This document shows, in pieces, positions 42,660 to 54,222 of a stretch of 64,000 bases of DNA. The notes beneath the pieces are model-generated. The model searched no databases. It had not been told where the DNA came from and worked only from the letters and a program-made list of their open reading frames with translations. The translations under genes were made by a program, and so were the position numbers. Positions within the stretch are counted from its first letter, which is position 1. Every line of letters begins with the position of its first letter. Origin of the DNA: Eupeodes corollae (Eukaryota > Arthropoda > Insecta > Diptera > Syrphidae); the NCBI RefSeq assembly GCF_945859685.1, contig NC_079147.1, positions 267,520,572 to 267,584,571 on the forward strand. The letters are read 5' to 3'.

Positions 42660-43880
42660 CTCGCAACGAATTGGATCTGGTTGTTCTTGGTGACATAAAT
42701 ATTGATACTCAGATTTTAGTAACACGATTACGAGTAAATTTCAAGTGTTGGATAACCCCGCAAATAATTGAGATGTGTAAAGGTAGATATATAATGCATA
42801 GAACATGGAAGAATAATCTACGAAATAAAAGTTACAAATCTTATTACAAAAATATGAGAAACTAAGTTAACAAACAAATACAAATGAAAAAATCTAACTT
42901 CTACAAAAAAGAAATACTGAGCGCAAAATATTGCGGGTAGGGTGAAATTATACAATACAATCTTTGTAAAATATCTAACGTTTCTGGCATTATCGAGGAA
43001 GTTGCTGAATGTTTTTCAACACAAGCAACGAAAGTTGTACACATATGTAATGTTAAAACATCAAGACAGCCTTATCAACAACTACCTCAATCAATATATG
43101 TAGAAAAAGCTGATAAAATCGAAATTTATAATATACTGATTCTGAATCCTAATAAAAGCCAAGTTGCTGACGGAATAAGAGTATGCGGCATTAAACTCAA
43201 TGCAAATCTACTGGTACCATTGATTCAACAAATTGTGAACAGAAGTTTGACACAAGGGTGTGTTCTGAAAATTTTGAAGACTTCAGTTATTCGTCCTACC
43301 TATAAAGGAGGAACAACAAGTGTTGACAACTATAGGCCAATTTCAATCTTGCCCGCTGTTAAAAAATGTCTTGAAGAAGTTGTTGTAAGACGACTAAATA
43401 AGTTTATTGAAAAACACTGCATTGCTGCAATCCAATCAATATGGTTTTCGAAAAGATGACTTCTTGGCGTAAATTTTGTAAAACTGTTAACATGAGTCTC
43501 AATAAAAAGCATTACGTATTGGTCATGTTCGTGGACTTCAGCAAGATATTTGACACATTAAGTCACAATTAACTTTTAGATGACCTTTACGGAAATGGCA
43601 TTAGGGGAACTCTATGGAAATGGATGGAGAGCTAAGGTTGGAAGTTCAAGGAGTAAAGAAATAAGCGGCACACATGGTGTACCACAAGGGTGCACTCCTA
43701 CGGATTTTTAATTAAAGCACAGCTTTTGCGTATGTAGAAAATATAATTATTGCCGTCAAACACATGTGTTTGAAACCGCGAATTCTACGATACAACAGAA
43801 GTTTGATGAAGTCACTTGATGGTGCCACAATTTTGGATCAAAAGATGTTCAAAAGAAGGTCTACTATTCACTTGTTGAAT
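42660..43880 (+). pseudogene. Non-LTR RT relic (L2/CR1-like)
   Basis: Plus-strand blocks: NELDLVVLGDINIDTQ (endonuclease 'GD.NID' motif), FYKKEILSAKY, SGIIEEVAECFSTQATKV, NPNKSQVADGIRVCGIKLNA (the 'GPDGI' linker), VLKILKTSVIRPTYKGG, VDNYRPISILPAVKKCLEEV, then decayed 'FVDFSKIFDTLSH' (motif A) and THGVPQGCTP, ending FETANSTIQQKFDEVT. The order is endonuclease end, linker and RT palm. It differs from the other LINEs in the window by its 'YKGG....NYRPISILP' block. Stops and frameshifts throughout; no thumb or C-terminus. Confidence 0.78.
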
Positions 43881-43958
43881 CTCGATTAAGATAAATCGAA
43901 ATATGATCAACTAAAAATCTAAAAAAAATGTTTGTTATAAAGAATGTCATAAAAACTA

Positions 43959-45536
43959 CCTGTTTTTCCGTGTTACATGAAAATGGACAAGATCTAAATT
44001 TATTAGCGTTCTTTAAATCAGATAAAGAGATATTCTGATTATTTGGGAGCTAAGTATGAGTATTAATTTGATGGAATCAAGAAGTATGGGTAGAGGTAAG
44101 GGTCTAATCAAGAAGGAAATAGGCAAAATTCGAGCTTACCAGGATCTCAACAAAACCATGCCTTTTATAGCCAGTAACATTAGAAGAAGTTCAAATGTTG
44201 TATACAACTACCTCAAGAATCCAGCGAGGAATTGAAAAAAAAAAAACAAAAACGAAGATTCAAGAAAGCCAATTCTTTTCAGGAAAAACGGACGGTAGAG
44301 AGAACTCTTTCAAATTCACGGCTTTCCATAAATGAAATCAAGGCAGATTCTGGGTAAATGCTATTAGATCGATTATTACTCGGTGACTTTTGGCAGTCAA
44401 ACTGACTTCCGTGTAGATGCAGGGATGCTATACGCCTGTCTGTATAATGTGGATGGAAGAAGTGGAGGCTCCCGTGGAAGAAGTTGGAGAAATCAGTGCA
44501 GATCGATGATGAATGATACTGATCAATTCATAATTATTGAAAAAGGAACAGTGAATTTGTTATGTCTGTTTGTTATGAATTTGCTAGCTTGGAAAGAGGA
44601 ACTCACTCGAAGCTATTCCCCAAATAAGAGAGAGTAGATCTTTGCGTAAATCCTTTTGTTTGATTTCAAAAACTAAGCGAATATACAATGCAAGGGGCAG
44701 CAAGTGTAAAAACATGCCGTGAAATTATGGCTTATAGCTAGGTGTTGACGTTGTAAGCAATTATTCTCTATTGCCCATTTGATACAGAAGGCAGACCATA
44801 TACGAACCCAAAATTGAAGAAAAAACACCATTGAATGCCGCACCCAAGAGACAACGTTCTAACTATGCAACAAATCAAATGAGGCGGAATCAAGCTTGGC
44901 ATACCATCGTCTTTTCCGATTAAAAAAAAAATAATTGAGACAGAAGGATGAACATAGCTTCTATTTCCATGATTTAAGAAAGGAAGAAATCTATCTTGAA
45001 AAACGGATTTTCAAGCTCTAAAATGACAGCAATCACTTAAAATTCGCTTTCGGTCGAGCTTCTCTGCAGTGTTCTGAGTTGTTTTGTGGACAAAGATTTA
45101 CTTTCCAACACGATAATACACCAATACATACCGCACTGACAACAAAAGCCTAGATTCAGAGGCTAAATGTGAACCTTTTACCATGGCCCCCATATTCTTC
45201 TGACCCGAACATTATGGAAAACGTATGAGGATGACTTTAAAGAAAAGTCTACAAAGGAAGACGGTAATACCAAAAAAACCGAAGAGATTATTGAAGCCAT
45301 AAATCGCTCCTGAGGCTCAAAACTCATTCAATTATCTTACAGCACTCTTTAAATCCATACACAACAGATTACTTTAAAAAATCATGAGGCAGCACACGTT
45401 ATTAAAAATAATTTTAATCTATTTAAAAAAACCAGTGTTTACATGAATTATACATTTTTTGTTATTTTCTTTACTTTAAAAGGTCTTACAAGTGAATTAA
45501 GATCTTGTCCCTATTCATTTGACACAAAAAAACAGG
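43959..45536 (+). mobile_element. Inner Tc1-like transposon (DD34E), end-to-end, inactive
   Basis: A 1578-bp unit with 37-bp terminal inverted repeats matching at 31 positions. Both ends start CCTGTTTTT and share GGACAAGATCT at the inner side. TA flanks both ends exactly (43957-43958 and 45537-45538). It contains one broken transposase gene. It lies inside the outer unit at 42387-45736. It is longer than most Tc1 elements, probably because of a roughly 330-bp non-matching segment at about 44355-44690. Confidence 0.87.
44086..45353 (+). pseudogene. Tc1-like DD34E transposase, broken
   Basis: It opens at ATG 44086 with MGRGKGLIKKEIGKIRAYQD and RSSNVVYNYLKNPARN (first helix-turn-helix), then SLSNSRLSINEIKAD in another frame. 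About 330 bp do not fit the family. Then QAWHTIVFSD (first catalytic D), FSFYFHDLRKEEIYL, SAVFCVLDGQRFTFQHDN, TPIHTALTTKA (second D), LPWPPYSSDPNIMENV (E, 34 residues after the second D) and KVYKGRR. The tryptophan after the E motif is a stop codon, and several frames must be combined. The catalytic triad residues survive, but the protein cannot be made. Confidence 0.83.
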
Positions 45537-45736
45537 TACGTCTTATGTCCTTCCTCGGAAAAAACATCATAAAACTTGTATCAAATTAATCCAACATTTT
45601 GTTTTTCGCAATAGAAAATTAATACAAACCTCAATCATTAAACATTTGTGTTTTTCCAAAAAAAAAACCTAAGGGCTTGAAAAAAATCGTCAAATAAAAA
45701 ATATAAAGCTTGTCTCTATTCACGTTGCACGAACTG

Positions 45737-47267
45737 AACACACAAAACGGCTGAAATTTAGATTATTAATGATAACATATGAAATTAATGAAATGTTCCT
45801 ATACAAAATTACAATTAATGACAATGCTTTGACATTTTCAAAAAATATGCAAAATCGTCTATTTGACATTTCCACATTTGCTGTTAACTTTTTAAAAAAT
45901 CGCTCTCACCCTCTCACTAGGAAGAGATTTCTCTTAAATAAAGTTGCCAACAATAGGACTATTTACACTATTTTTTAAACTTTATTCATTTGTTGATGGA
46001 TCCCACATTGAGCACTATTTTAAGAATTTAACAAGAATAAAACACCTGAACTAACACAATATCTTTTATTGTTTTTTCATTTTTATTTTGTGGTTATGGA
46101 AAAATGCAAAAGTGTATAATAATAATTCTAGACTTCACATTTATGCCATTTTAACCGTATACCAGTTTTTGATTTGAAAACAAAAATAAATGTATAAAAA
46201 GACATCATAGAATAAAAGAAACCAGTTATTTCCAATAATAGAATTTATATTTTTTCTATAATTTTTGATTAATGATATCATTAAAAATGTATACATATGT
46301 TCAAGAAGTAGCAGTCAACGACACAATCTTCTTGAAGTTTTATGGGATTAATACAAAAAAAGGCTAGAGAAAGAAATGTATTTAAAAATGTTGTGGTTTT
46401 AATGGTAAACAGTTTTTAATGTTTTTTTTGTGTATTCTGGAAATTATAATTATTAAGTTATGAAAAGATTTTAATTTGTTTCGATTAATGCCGCTAAAAA
46501 TAGATTCTGTAGAGAATATTGATAAACAAAATGTTTTGTTATTGACCATTAATTTAGACGTTAAAATGAAAATATATTCAGGGAATTAAAAATAGAGAAT
46601 TTTATATTTTTTTTTAATCTAAAAATAGTTTTTGCAAATTTTAGAAAAAATTGTTCAATTTTTGGTTGCATTTTTGTAAAAAATATTTAAATTTTTAAAC
46701 TTATTTTAATCTTTTCTTTTCTTTGTAAAATATGGGTATTGAATTAAGCTAAGCACATTTAACAAAAAGCACTTTTTGATCATGCACGTTGTATATGTAC
46801 TTGAGAACTTGAAAACTGTTTTTTAAAACTGCTAAATCTTCCATATAGGTCATTTAGTTGTCGTAACCGAATATAAAAATTAACTGGAAGGAATTAACAC
46901 TCATAGAAAGAACACTTATGTTCTTTTGGCTTTGTTACAGGGATCAGGTCATTTTTTAATTATTTGTTTAAGAAAAAGTGTTTTTTTCGAGTTAAGTTTT
47001 TAAAAATTTAGTAAATGTTAACAATTTAATCAACATCTTTCTTAGTTGTTCTCAGGAGAAACTGTGAATTGGATTTTTCCAAAAATGTAACTAATTATCA
47101 AAATCGTAATTTTTACTATAGGACTCAAATATTTAAAAGTTATGATATCTTTTTGTGCTTAAAATAATAGAGATGAAAGGTATTTTTTGTCGGTGGTTTT
47201 CGACTTTTATAAAGTCATACAATATATGCAATATATGGAGTCATAGTATTGTAAATGAAAAATAAAA
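45737..47267. other. AT-rich non-coding stretch
   Basis: No gene. Weak similarity to DR1 internal units is visible around 46600-46720 and 46970-47130, too diverged to annotate as copies. Confidence 0.35.
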
Positions 47268-48140
47268 AAAGAAGCTGGGATGTGACCATGATGTGTGCTT
47301 GGTTAAAAAAGTTGCCAGTTGAATTATTCTTGCAAATTTCAAAATTTTTCATACATTTTTTTTGTAGCATTTCTTAACTTTTTTTATTTCTTATATAAAC
47401 AAATACAAATCGAGAACCGAACATCAATTTTTACGAAATTTGTGTAGTATTTTTTGAGGATTTTATTTTTTTATGAAAACCCGGACAGTTGGATTTTTAT
47501 AAAAAAAAACTACTGAATATTAAGCAATATTTCCTGTGAAATAAAACAAGTTTGAAGCCAATGCTTTTAATTTTTGAAAAGTTATTTAAGTCAAAAGAAA
47601 ATTTTTACCAACTTTTATTATTTTTTAAGGTTTTTATTTTTTTTATAAAAAAAAAACCTGTCAATTTGATTTTTCTCAAAGTATTACCATTTTTTTTTTG
47701 TTGCACGAAGTTGTTTTGGAGATTTGGAGATTTAATTTGATTTTTTTTTTTCAAAAAATATACGTGTTTAGTAACACGTTACAATACATTATATAAAACT
47801 TAATTTAAGTGCCTAGCGTTTTTGGTTCGTAAGATATTTAGGGTTAACCAAAATGTTCACTTTTTTTAAACTGCTATGCTAAAAAAAAAACACCCACGCA
47901 ATTTTCTTGAGAGTAATTTCTGCATCTGTCTGCACTATTATCTGTGTAACAAAATTCATTCGAATTTATTTGAAGTCGATATCTCTACTGGTTCTTGAGC
48001 TATGGACGACGAAAAAAACGTCGCTAACGTGCGGTCGTACGAACGGTTTGAGACACATCTATCTAAAAATCTTTTATTTCGACTCTAAAATTCATACGTC
48101 GAGAAATGTCAAAATTTTCATATCGACAAAAAGTTAAAAA
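47268..48140 (+). repeat. DR1 dispersed repeat, left member of an inverted pair
   Basis: It starts 'gaagctgggatgtgaccatg', has the 'ggttaaaaaagttgccagttgaatta' block, internal units around 47480 and 47650, 'ttcgtaagatatttagggttaacc', 'gacgacgaaaaaaacgtcgc' and 'aaaattttcatatcgacaaaaag' at the end. The terminal hairpin is missing. It is inverted relative to 49325-50530. Confidence 0.65.
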
Positions 48141-49324
48141 AAGAAGTTGACAACAGATACCCATAGCAGAGATTTTAAACGGAATTTTACAATTTGGTTT
48201 CAATCGATATTACAAAAAAAAGAATACTCATGGGCATTTTCTTGACAAATTTCTAATAACTCTTGAAAACTTAGTTTTCAAATATTTAGAACTCATGCAT
48301 TTCTTAACTTTCTGTAGTTTCTCAGAACTCGGTATAAATTTCATATTGAGTAGCAGTTAAATTTCGGTTTTATAAAACAAAGTATTAAAGAATAACACTG
48401 GTCGACAAGGTTTTCTTACTGGCATTATATTTAATTGCACTTTTCCCATGGATTTTGGTGGCTTTAATTCAAATCGGACTTCAAAGTTAATCCATCACTT
48501 TAGGTTTTTGAGATAAAATTAAAATTCGGAAAAAACACGTTTATAAGGGTTTTCAAGAATATCTAAATTTATGAAGTAGCTTTTTTTCAATAAAATCAGA
48601 GAAGGTTTTCTAAACCTAAAATACAATATTCAGTTAAATTTACTAAAATGGTTTTCAACAGATAAAGGCAAAACGGTTTGAACAAACGGTTGAGCAAAAA
48701 TTAAAAATTAGAGTTTGAATTCGAAATCAGTTTTTTCAAAACCCGACTTATAACTAATGAGCATTTCCAGAAACTAGGTAAGATACTAAAGTGCTTTAAA
48801 TTGTGTCTAAAAGAGAAAAATTGTGTACTTTTCAAAATCTGTCATACAGTTCATTTTTAAGAGATATTTAGGCTTAAAACCGCCGTTTTTGGCTGTTGGT
48901 TGGCTGGCCGCATTTTTTAATATATTTTTGACGTAGTGCGTATTGTGATAAGATCGTTGGCGTTGTTGGGATGCAAAATGCCCACGACAAGAAAGTCCAT
49001 AGAAGTTATTGTTTTACAAATTAACATTGTAATTCATTATAATGTCCATAGACTTGATGTCTTTAAGGTTACCGTGGCGAGGCGTTATGTCTAAAGTCAC
49101 TAAAACGCATGTACGATATTTTCTTTCATAAGTCAAAAATTGTGCTGTGAAATAGGGTTAAGTTTTTTAAATAAGACCAACTTTCGCAAATTGGTTTTAT
49201 TGCACTTTGACAAAGTGAAATAAAGCCAAATTTTTTGAAGAATTAAGACCAACTTTGACATACAATTAGATTTGGGGAAGGTGCAAGGTTAAGTGTTACA
49301 CTTTACAAAAGTGAAATAAGGGAC
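48141..49324. other. Spacer between inverted DR1 copies; unassigned
   Basis: About 1.2 kb. A sequence starting CACTGGTCGACAAGGTTTTC (48397) and a run of diverged T-rich motifs to about 48910 may be part of another repeat, but nothing here identifies it. No open frame with domain features. Confidence 0.3.
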
Positions 49325-50530
49325 ATTTTTTTAATTTAGCCTTATTAAATTCCCATAGGATGTTATTGTAATCGGTCCGATTTGTTGAATTGAATTATTG
49401 ACATTCTCGAAGTTTCAAGGTTCCTAGAGTCGAAATAAAAGATTTTAGATTTTAGAGAGATGTTTCTGAAAATTGAAAATCTAAAAAGCTTTTTTCATCG
49501 TCATATCAAAAAACCCTGTGGGGATATCGACTTTAAATAAATTTTGTTAAATAATGCAGAAAGGTGTAAAAAGAAAAAATTGCTATATATTTTGGTTAAC
49601 CCTAGGGTTACGAACCAGTAACCCTAGCGACTTCAATAAAATTTGTATTATGTATTATAACGTGATATCAAATCAGTATATTTTTGGAAAAAAAATCAAT
49701 TAACGGTTTTTTTTTATAAATCAAAAAACCTGAAAAAATAAATTTGTCACCTCAAAAATTAACGTTTTTAACATTTGGTGAAATTTTGAGATAAATCGAA
49801 TTTACAGTTTTTCTACAAAAAATAAAAACCTAAACAAGAATATTAATAAAAGTTGGTAAAAATTTACTTAAGACTCAAATAGCTTATCAAAAATTAAAAA
49901 TATTGTCTTCAATACTTTTTTATTTCACAGAAAATATTGTTTTGCATATTCAGTAGTTTTTTACAAGAATCCAACAGTCCGTTTTTTCATAAAAAAAAAA
50001 TAAAATCTACAAAAAATAGTAAGCAAATTTGGTAAAAATTGATATTAGGTTCTTGATATCTCTCAAATTAATTGCATTCATCCAAATTGTAAAAATTTAA
50101 GAACTGCTGCTAAAATTGGTAAAAATTGTTTTTGACTAAAAATCTATTTAACAAAACTAGATTTTTAAACTAAACTATTTTTTTATATGAAAAATATTGT
50201 TGGACAAATTTTTAACCCAACACGAAAACCTACAAACATTTAAGCAAGACAAATCACCAGGAAAGTTATCAGTGTGGGTTTCTTCGTAAAAATTGGTTTT
50301 CGACATAAAATCGTATGAACTTAAATACATTTTAAAATCAACCTAAAGTAAAATATTATTGGTAGTTTTAAGTTAATGTTTTAGAAAAATTCAACTGATA
50401 ACTTTAAAAAAAAAAACTCAAAAACCGACAAAAACAACTGAACCAAAATTAGTTTTCGACTCAAGCATTAGGAAAGAGAAATCATTTATCTCACACAAAA
50501 TAATGTTATGAATATTTTTTTAAAGCTGAA
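49325..50530 (-). repeat. DR1 dispersed repeat, right member of an inverted pair
   Basis: Reverse complement of DR1: 'ttcccataggatgttattgt' (3' end), 'cgaaataaaagattttagat', 'ggttaaccctagggttacgaaccag' , 'ttataacgtgatatcaaatc', internal units at 49790-50180, 'aatccaacagtccgtttttt' and 'cacgaaaacctacaaacatt' with 'aagttatcagtgtgggt' (5' end). The stretch 50290-50530 repeats 5'-type blocks, suggesting a second, abutting partial copy. Confidence 0.65.
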
Positions 50531-53209
50531 AAAAAAACAAGTTGATAGAGAGGAGTTTAATTACCAGTATTGGTCGCATCACAGCCTCTTTTTCAATTAC
50601 ACAAGAAAGTTGCAATCATTGGTTATGTGTCAAACTGTGAGTTTGCCAGAAAAAGTATTTTTAGTCGTCTTCGCCTAATTGCCAGAAAATCGAAATTTTA
50701 TACGCATATTTTTCTGAAAATTGAAATAAAATCATGCGATGTAAACTCGAATTTTCTAGTGAGAAAAGATTCTTATCGAACACATCATTTAAAGTATTGT
50801 ATCCTTTCTGACGAAAGAAACTAAGTGAAAACAACGACGAGGACACTAAAAGTTGAATGAATTAAATTGCCTCAATCTCATATCTTGTTACTTTAAATTT
50901 CCTTAAACTAAAGTAGATATTTGTGCAAACAAAAGCTATTTGACAAAATCCAGTTTCTACTCTATTGAAAGTTCGAATTTTTTAAATCTAAAATGTTGCT
51001 CAGCACTTGAACAATATCAATTTTGAAATTAAATTCACACTTTAAGTTTGACAAACCACCGACTTTACAAAAATATCACCTTTATGTTAAAATTTATTTA
51101 TTTGTTAACATTTTATCATGCTTCCTCACTAACATTGTGATTCACCAAAAGTTTTGTTTTTTGTCAACAATTTCAGTTTAAGATTTGGTGCAAAGCCTGT
51201 TTGATATAAAATAGTTTAAAAGTTAAATTCAATCAAAGTTAGTTTGAGTACTCAATGAAGTATAAAATATTAAGGTAAAACTTAATTCATATTTCATTTT
51301 TAAAAAACAATAACTAAATTACTTACATTTATGCAAACATAACAACAAAACAATGAAAGTAGGAAGGTGTTATCTTTCATAGATAGAATTTTTCCTCTCT
51401 ATATAAATCTGCTGTTGATGAGTAATATTCCTTTTAGCAACAAAAATATAAAATTATATCAATCGAAAAACTTCACTTCGCGGTATAGGGATAATTAATA
51501 TTGTTGTTTTTTTTTTCTTTTTTAGTTGTCGTACGAGTATAGGTATTTATTTAAGTTGGTAAACATACACTTTTTTTATTTATTGCTAATAAATAAATTT
51601 ATCAAATATGTAGACTGGTACACATTATATTATAACACAAATAAGATATGCCACAGCAAATACCAGCTTTAGGTATGAGGTAGGTATAAATATATTATGC
51701 AAAAGTGGCAACTCGTGCAGCACTGATTATAGCTTTATCAATTTATTATCATCACTCATTTTATTATGCACCTCTACTCCACATACATACATATATAATA
51801 TAAGAAGAAAAAGAAGAAGATTTTTGTTTTATTTCAAAAGTCACGAATTATATTTAAACACACTGCAAAATTTTATTTTTAATTTTTTTAATTACTCTTA
51901 TATTCTCCTTTTTGCAAGCACAAAAATAAAATTCTATTCGATTTTAACAACAATAATAATAATTATATTGTCATCTCGAAAGATAACAAAATTCTCAAAA
52001 TACACACACTGCACATAACCAAAAAACGAAACGAACTAAATTTGAACAAGAAATTCAATTTTAAAAATTCAAGGCATGAAAAAAAGTAGAATATTTCATT
52101 TTATCGGAATTCGTTTTATTTTTTTGTTAAAAGACGATTTTGTGGAAAAGAAAAACAAGAAAAGAAAGAACAAAAATATACCATCAGAAATTAATTAATG
52201 TAAATTTATTTTCCATAAATAAATGATATCTGTTTAATAATACGTGATCGTGTTACTCTCGCTCTTTGCCATCCGCATTTAATCTTTAATCTGAGATCGT
52301 TTAGAGGAGAAACAGAAATCCAAAAAAAGAAAAAAATTATCACGAAGAAAACTCAGACATGACAGACAACAACAAAAACACAAAAATAAATTAAATCAAA
52401 TAAAAATCGCGTAAGTACTTTAATCCGAGTCCGAGATTGGATTTAGCACTACTGTCTCTGGTCTTACGTCTATGGCTGGCTAAAGGCTAAGTGCTGATCC
52501 AAGAGAACCTTCTCATAGTAGAGGAGATCGTTGATCGTAGATCGTATAAAATATTTTTGTTTTTATTCACACAGATAATGTTTATGCCTAAGTTTTGCTT
52601 TTGCAATTGAGGAAGAGAGAAATTGCAAGTTTGTTGTTGAAATTTTGAAGAGAGAATTTTAATCAAGCTATTTATAAAACAAATAATATGTCGGCCAATA
52701 CATTTTCACTATAACCTAATACTAATAAAGAAAGTAAACATATACACACGTTTAATGAAAAACAACCATTTACTTATACTTTTCCAACGTTAGCCCACTC
52801 TGAAAACGATCGTGCACCAATGCTGCCAAAATCATGATTTCTTTTTCCATGAAATTATATTTGTCAGCAGTTTTTAATTTTTTAGAGTGAACTGCAATTG
52901 TTGGAATTTTAATAAAATAGAATGTACCTAGATAAATCACGAGTCTTATTTAGATTTCATACATTCCAAATTCATATACAAATTTACTTTGGATTTTGAA
53001 AATTGGCATACATACAATATTTTTCGTAAACTGAGCTACCATTTCATGGTATAAATTCAAAGTCTCATGATAGTTTTGTTTACAAAGTTTTTAAATTTCA
53101 ATTATTTTGTATTATTTTATTACAAGTTAGGTTTATAAGGAAAATAAAAACAATTAATTTTCAATAGTACTAAGGAAAAAATATTTACAAAAAAACTTAA
53201 AACTCTATA
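50531..53209. other. AT-rich non-coding stretch
   Basis: Short GAA-rich patch at 51801-51820. Open frames here carry no domain signature and fall in simple AT-rich sequence. No shared repeat noticed. Confidence 0.35.
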
Positions 53210-53214
53210 TTCAG

Positions 53215-54222
53215 CTGTTCGTAATCTAAGCAATTTTTTAATATTTGGTGTAATATCCCTTATTTTTTCAGACTCAATCAACCGTTTAAGTGTAGTTTTA
53301 CTAATACCGTACCATTCTTTTTTAAGGAGTTAAAGTTGTTCATTTTCATTTTTAAACCGACAGCTGCCGATCTTCCTTTTGAGTGTTCCAAATAAATTTT
53401 CAATTAGGTGGCGATTGGGCCGGCAACTTCATGACTTGGACTCCTTTGTTGTAAACCACTCTTTTACAAGCTTTGCGGTGTCTTTAGGGTCGTTGTCGTG
53501 CTGAAACTCCCAACACAGCGGCATTACCCATTCGGCGTATGGGAGCATATGGTTTTCTAAAATGTTCTGGTATACAAATCGATCCATTTGTGTATATCGA
53601 TCTCGATGAAGGGCCCTACTGCTGTTCCAGAAAAACAAGTCCACACCATGACATTACCTCCGCCATGCTTTACTGTATCACGACAGTAACGGGGATGTTA
53701 CCGCTTTTCTCTGGGTCTTCGGACGTGACATATGCCATCGGAATTAAACAAGTTATATTTAGACTCATCGCTAAATAATACTGAATTCCATTTTTCGGGT
53801 GTTCAATTGAGATGTTGTGTTGCAAACTCAAGCTTAAAATTAGGGCAAAGTTTAAAATTCGTTACAGGGTCTAGGAATTTCAAAACTTACCTTGTTTTTA
53901 AATGTTTCATGGTTAAAATTGGTTTCTTGGATGGTCTTTAGCTTCTTAGGTCATTTTATAAGGCAAGTTTCCTTACTGTGCTAGAACTTACAATTAAGTT
54001 AAGATCCTGAACAATTTTTTTTATGACACAAAAGGATTTTTTTTAATAAAACGAACGATTTGTTTGGCCTCTCTGTAAATAGTTTTTCGTGGTCGACCTT
54101 TAGAATAAAATGTTTTTACCGAACCAGTCGCTTTATATTTTTTTATAAGTCGAGAAATTATTGACTATAAAAAAATTATAATTTTCTCTTTTAGATCTTA
54201 TTTATATTGTACACTCGGCATC
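53215..54222 (-). pseudogene. Tc1-like transposase relic
   Basis: Minus strand from about 54222: MPSVQYK, SIISRLIKKYKATGSVKTFY and SKGRPRKTIYREAKQIVRFI (DNA-binding region, including the GRPR linker typical of Tc1). After decay come KWNSVLFSDESKYNLFNSDG (first catalytic D), CHVRRPREKR, VKHGGGNVMVWTCFSG and FIEIDIHKW. The open frame 53644-53429 has FVYQNILENHMLPYAEWVMP and FQHDNDPKDTAKLVKEWF (second D). Then MKLPAQSPPN and ENLFGTLKRKIGSCRFKNEN (catalytic E). A few residues of the 'SPDLNPIEN' motif are missing and several stops occur. I found no convincing terminal inverted repeats. Confidence 0.87.

Larger units (their letters stand above)
42387..45736. mobile_element. Outer Tc1-like inverted-repeat unit with nested insertions
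   Basis: The left end 42387-42443 (CACTTCATGTCACATGAATA..TTTATTTGACGATATTT) and right end 45681-45736 are inverted copies. The right end in reverse reads CAGTTCGTGCAACGTGAATA..TTTATTTGACGATTTTT. TA precedes the left end (42385-42386); the right flank is AA, a likely mutated TA. The interior carries a LINE RT relic (42660-43880) and a complete second Tc1 element (43959-45536). Outer and inner ends share the 'ACATGAATAGGGACAAG' theme, so the two elements are related. Confidence 0.6.
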
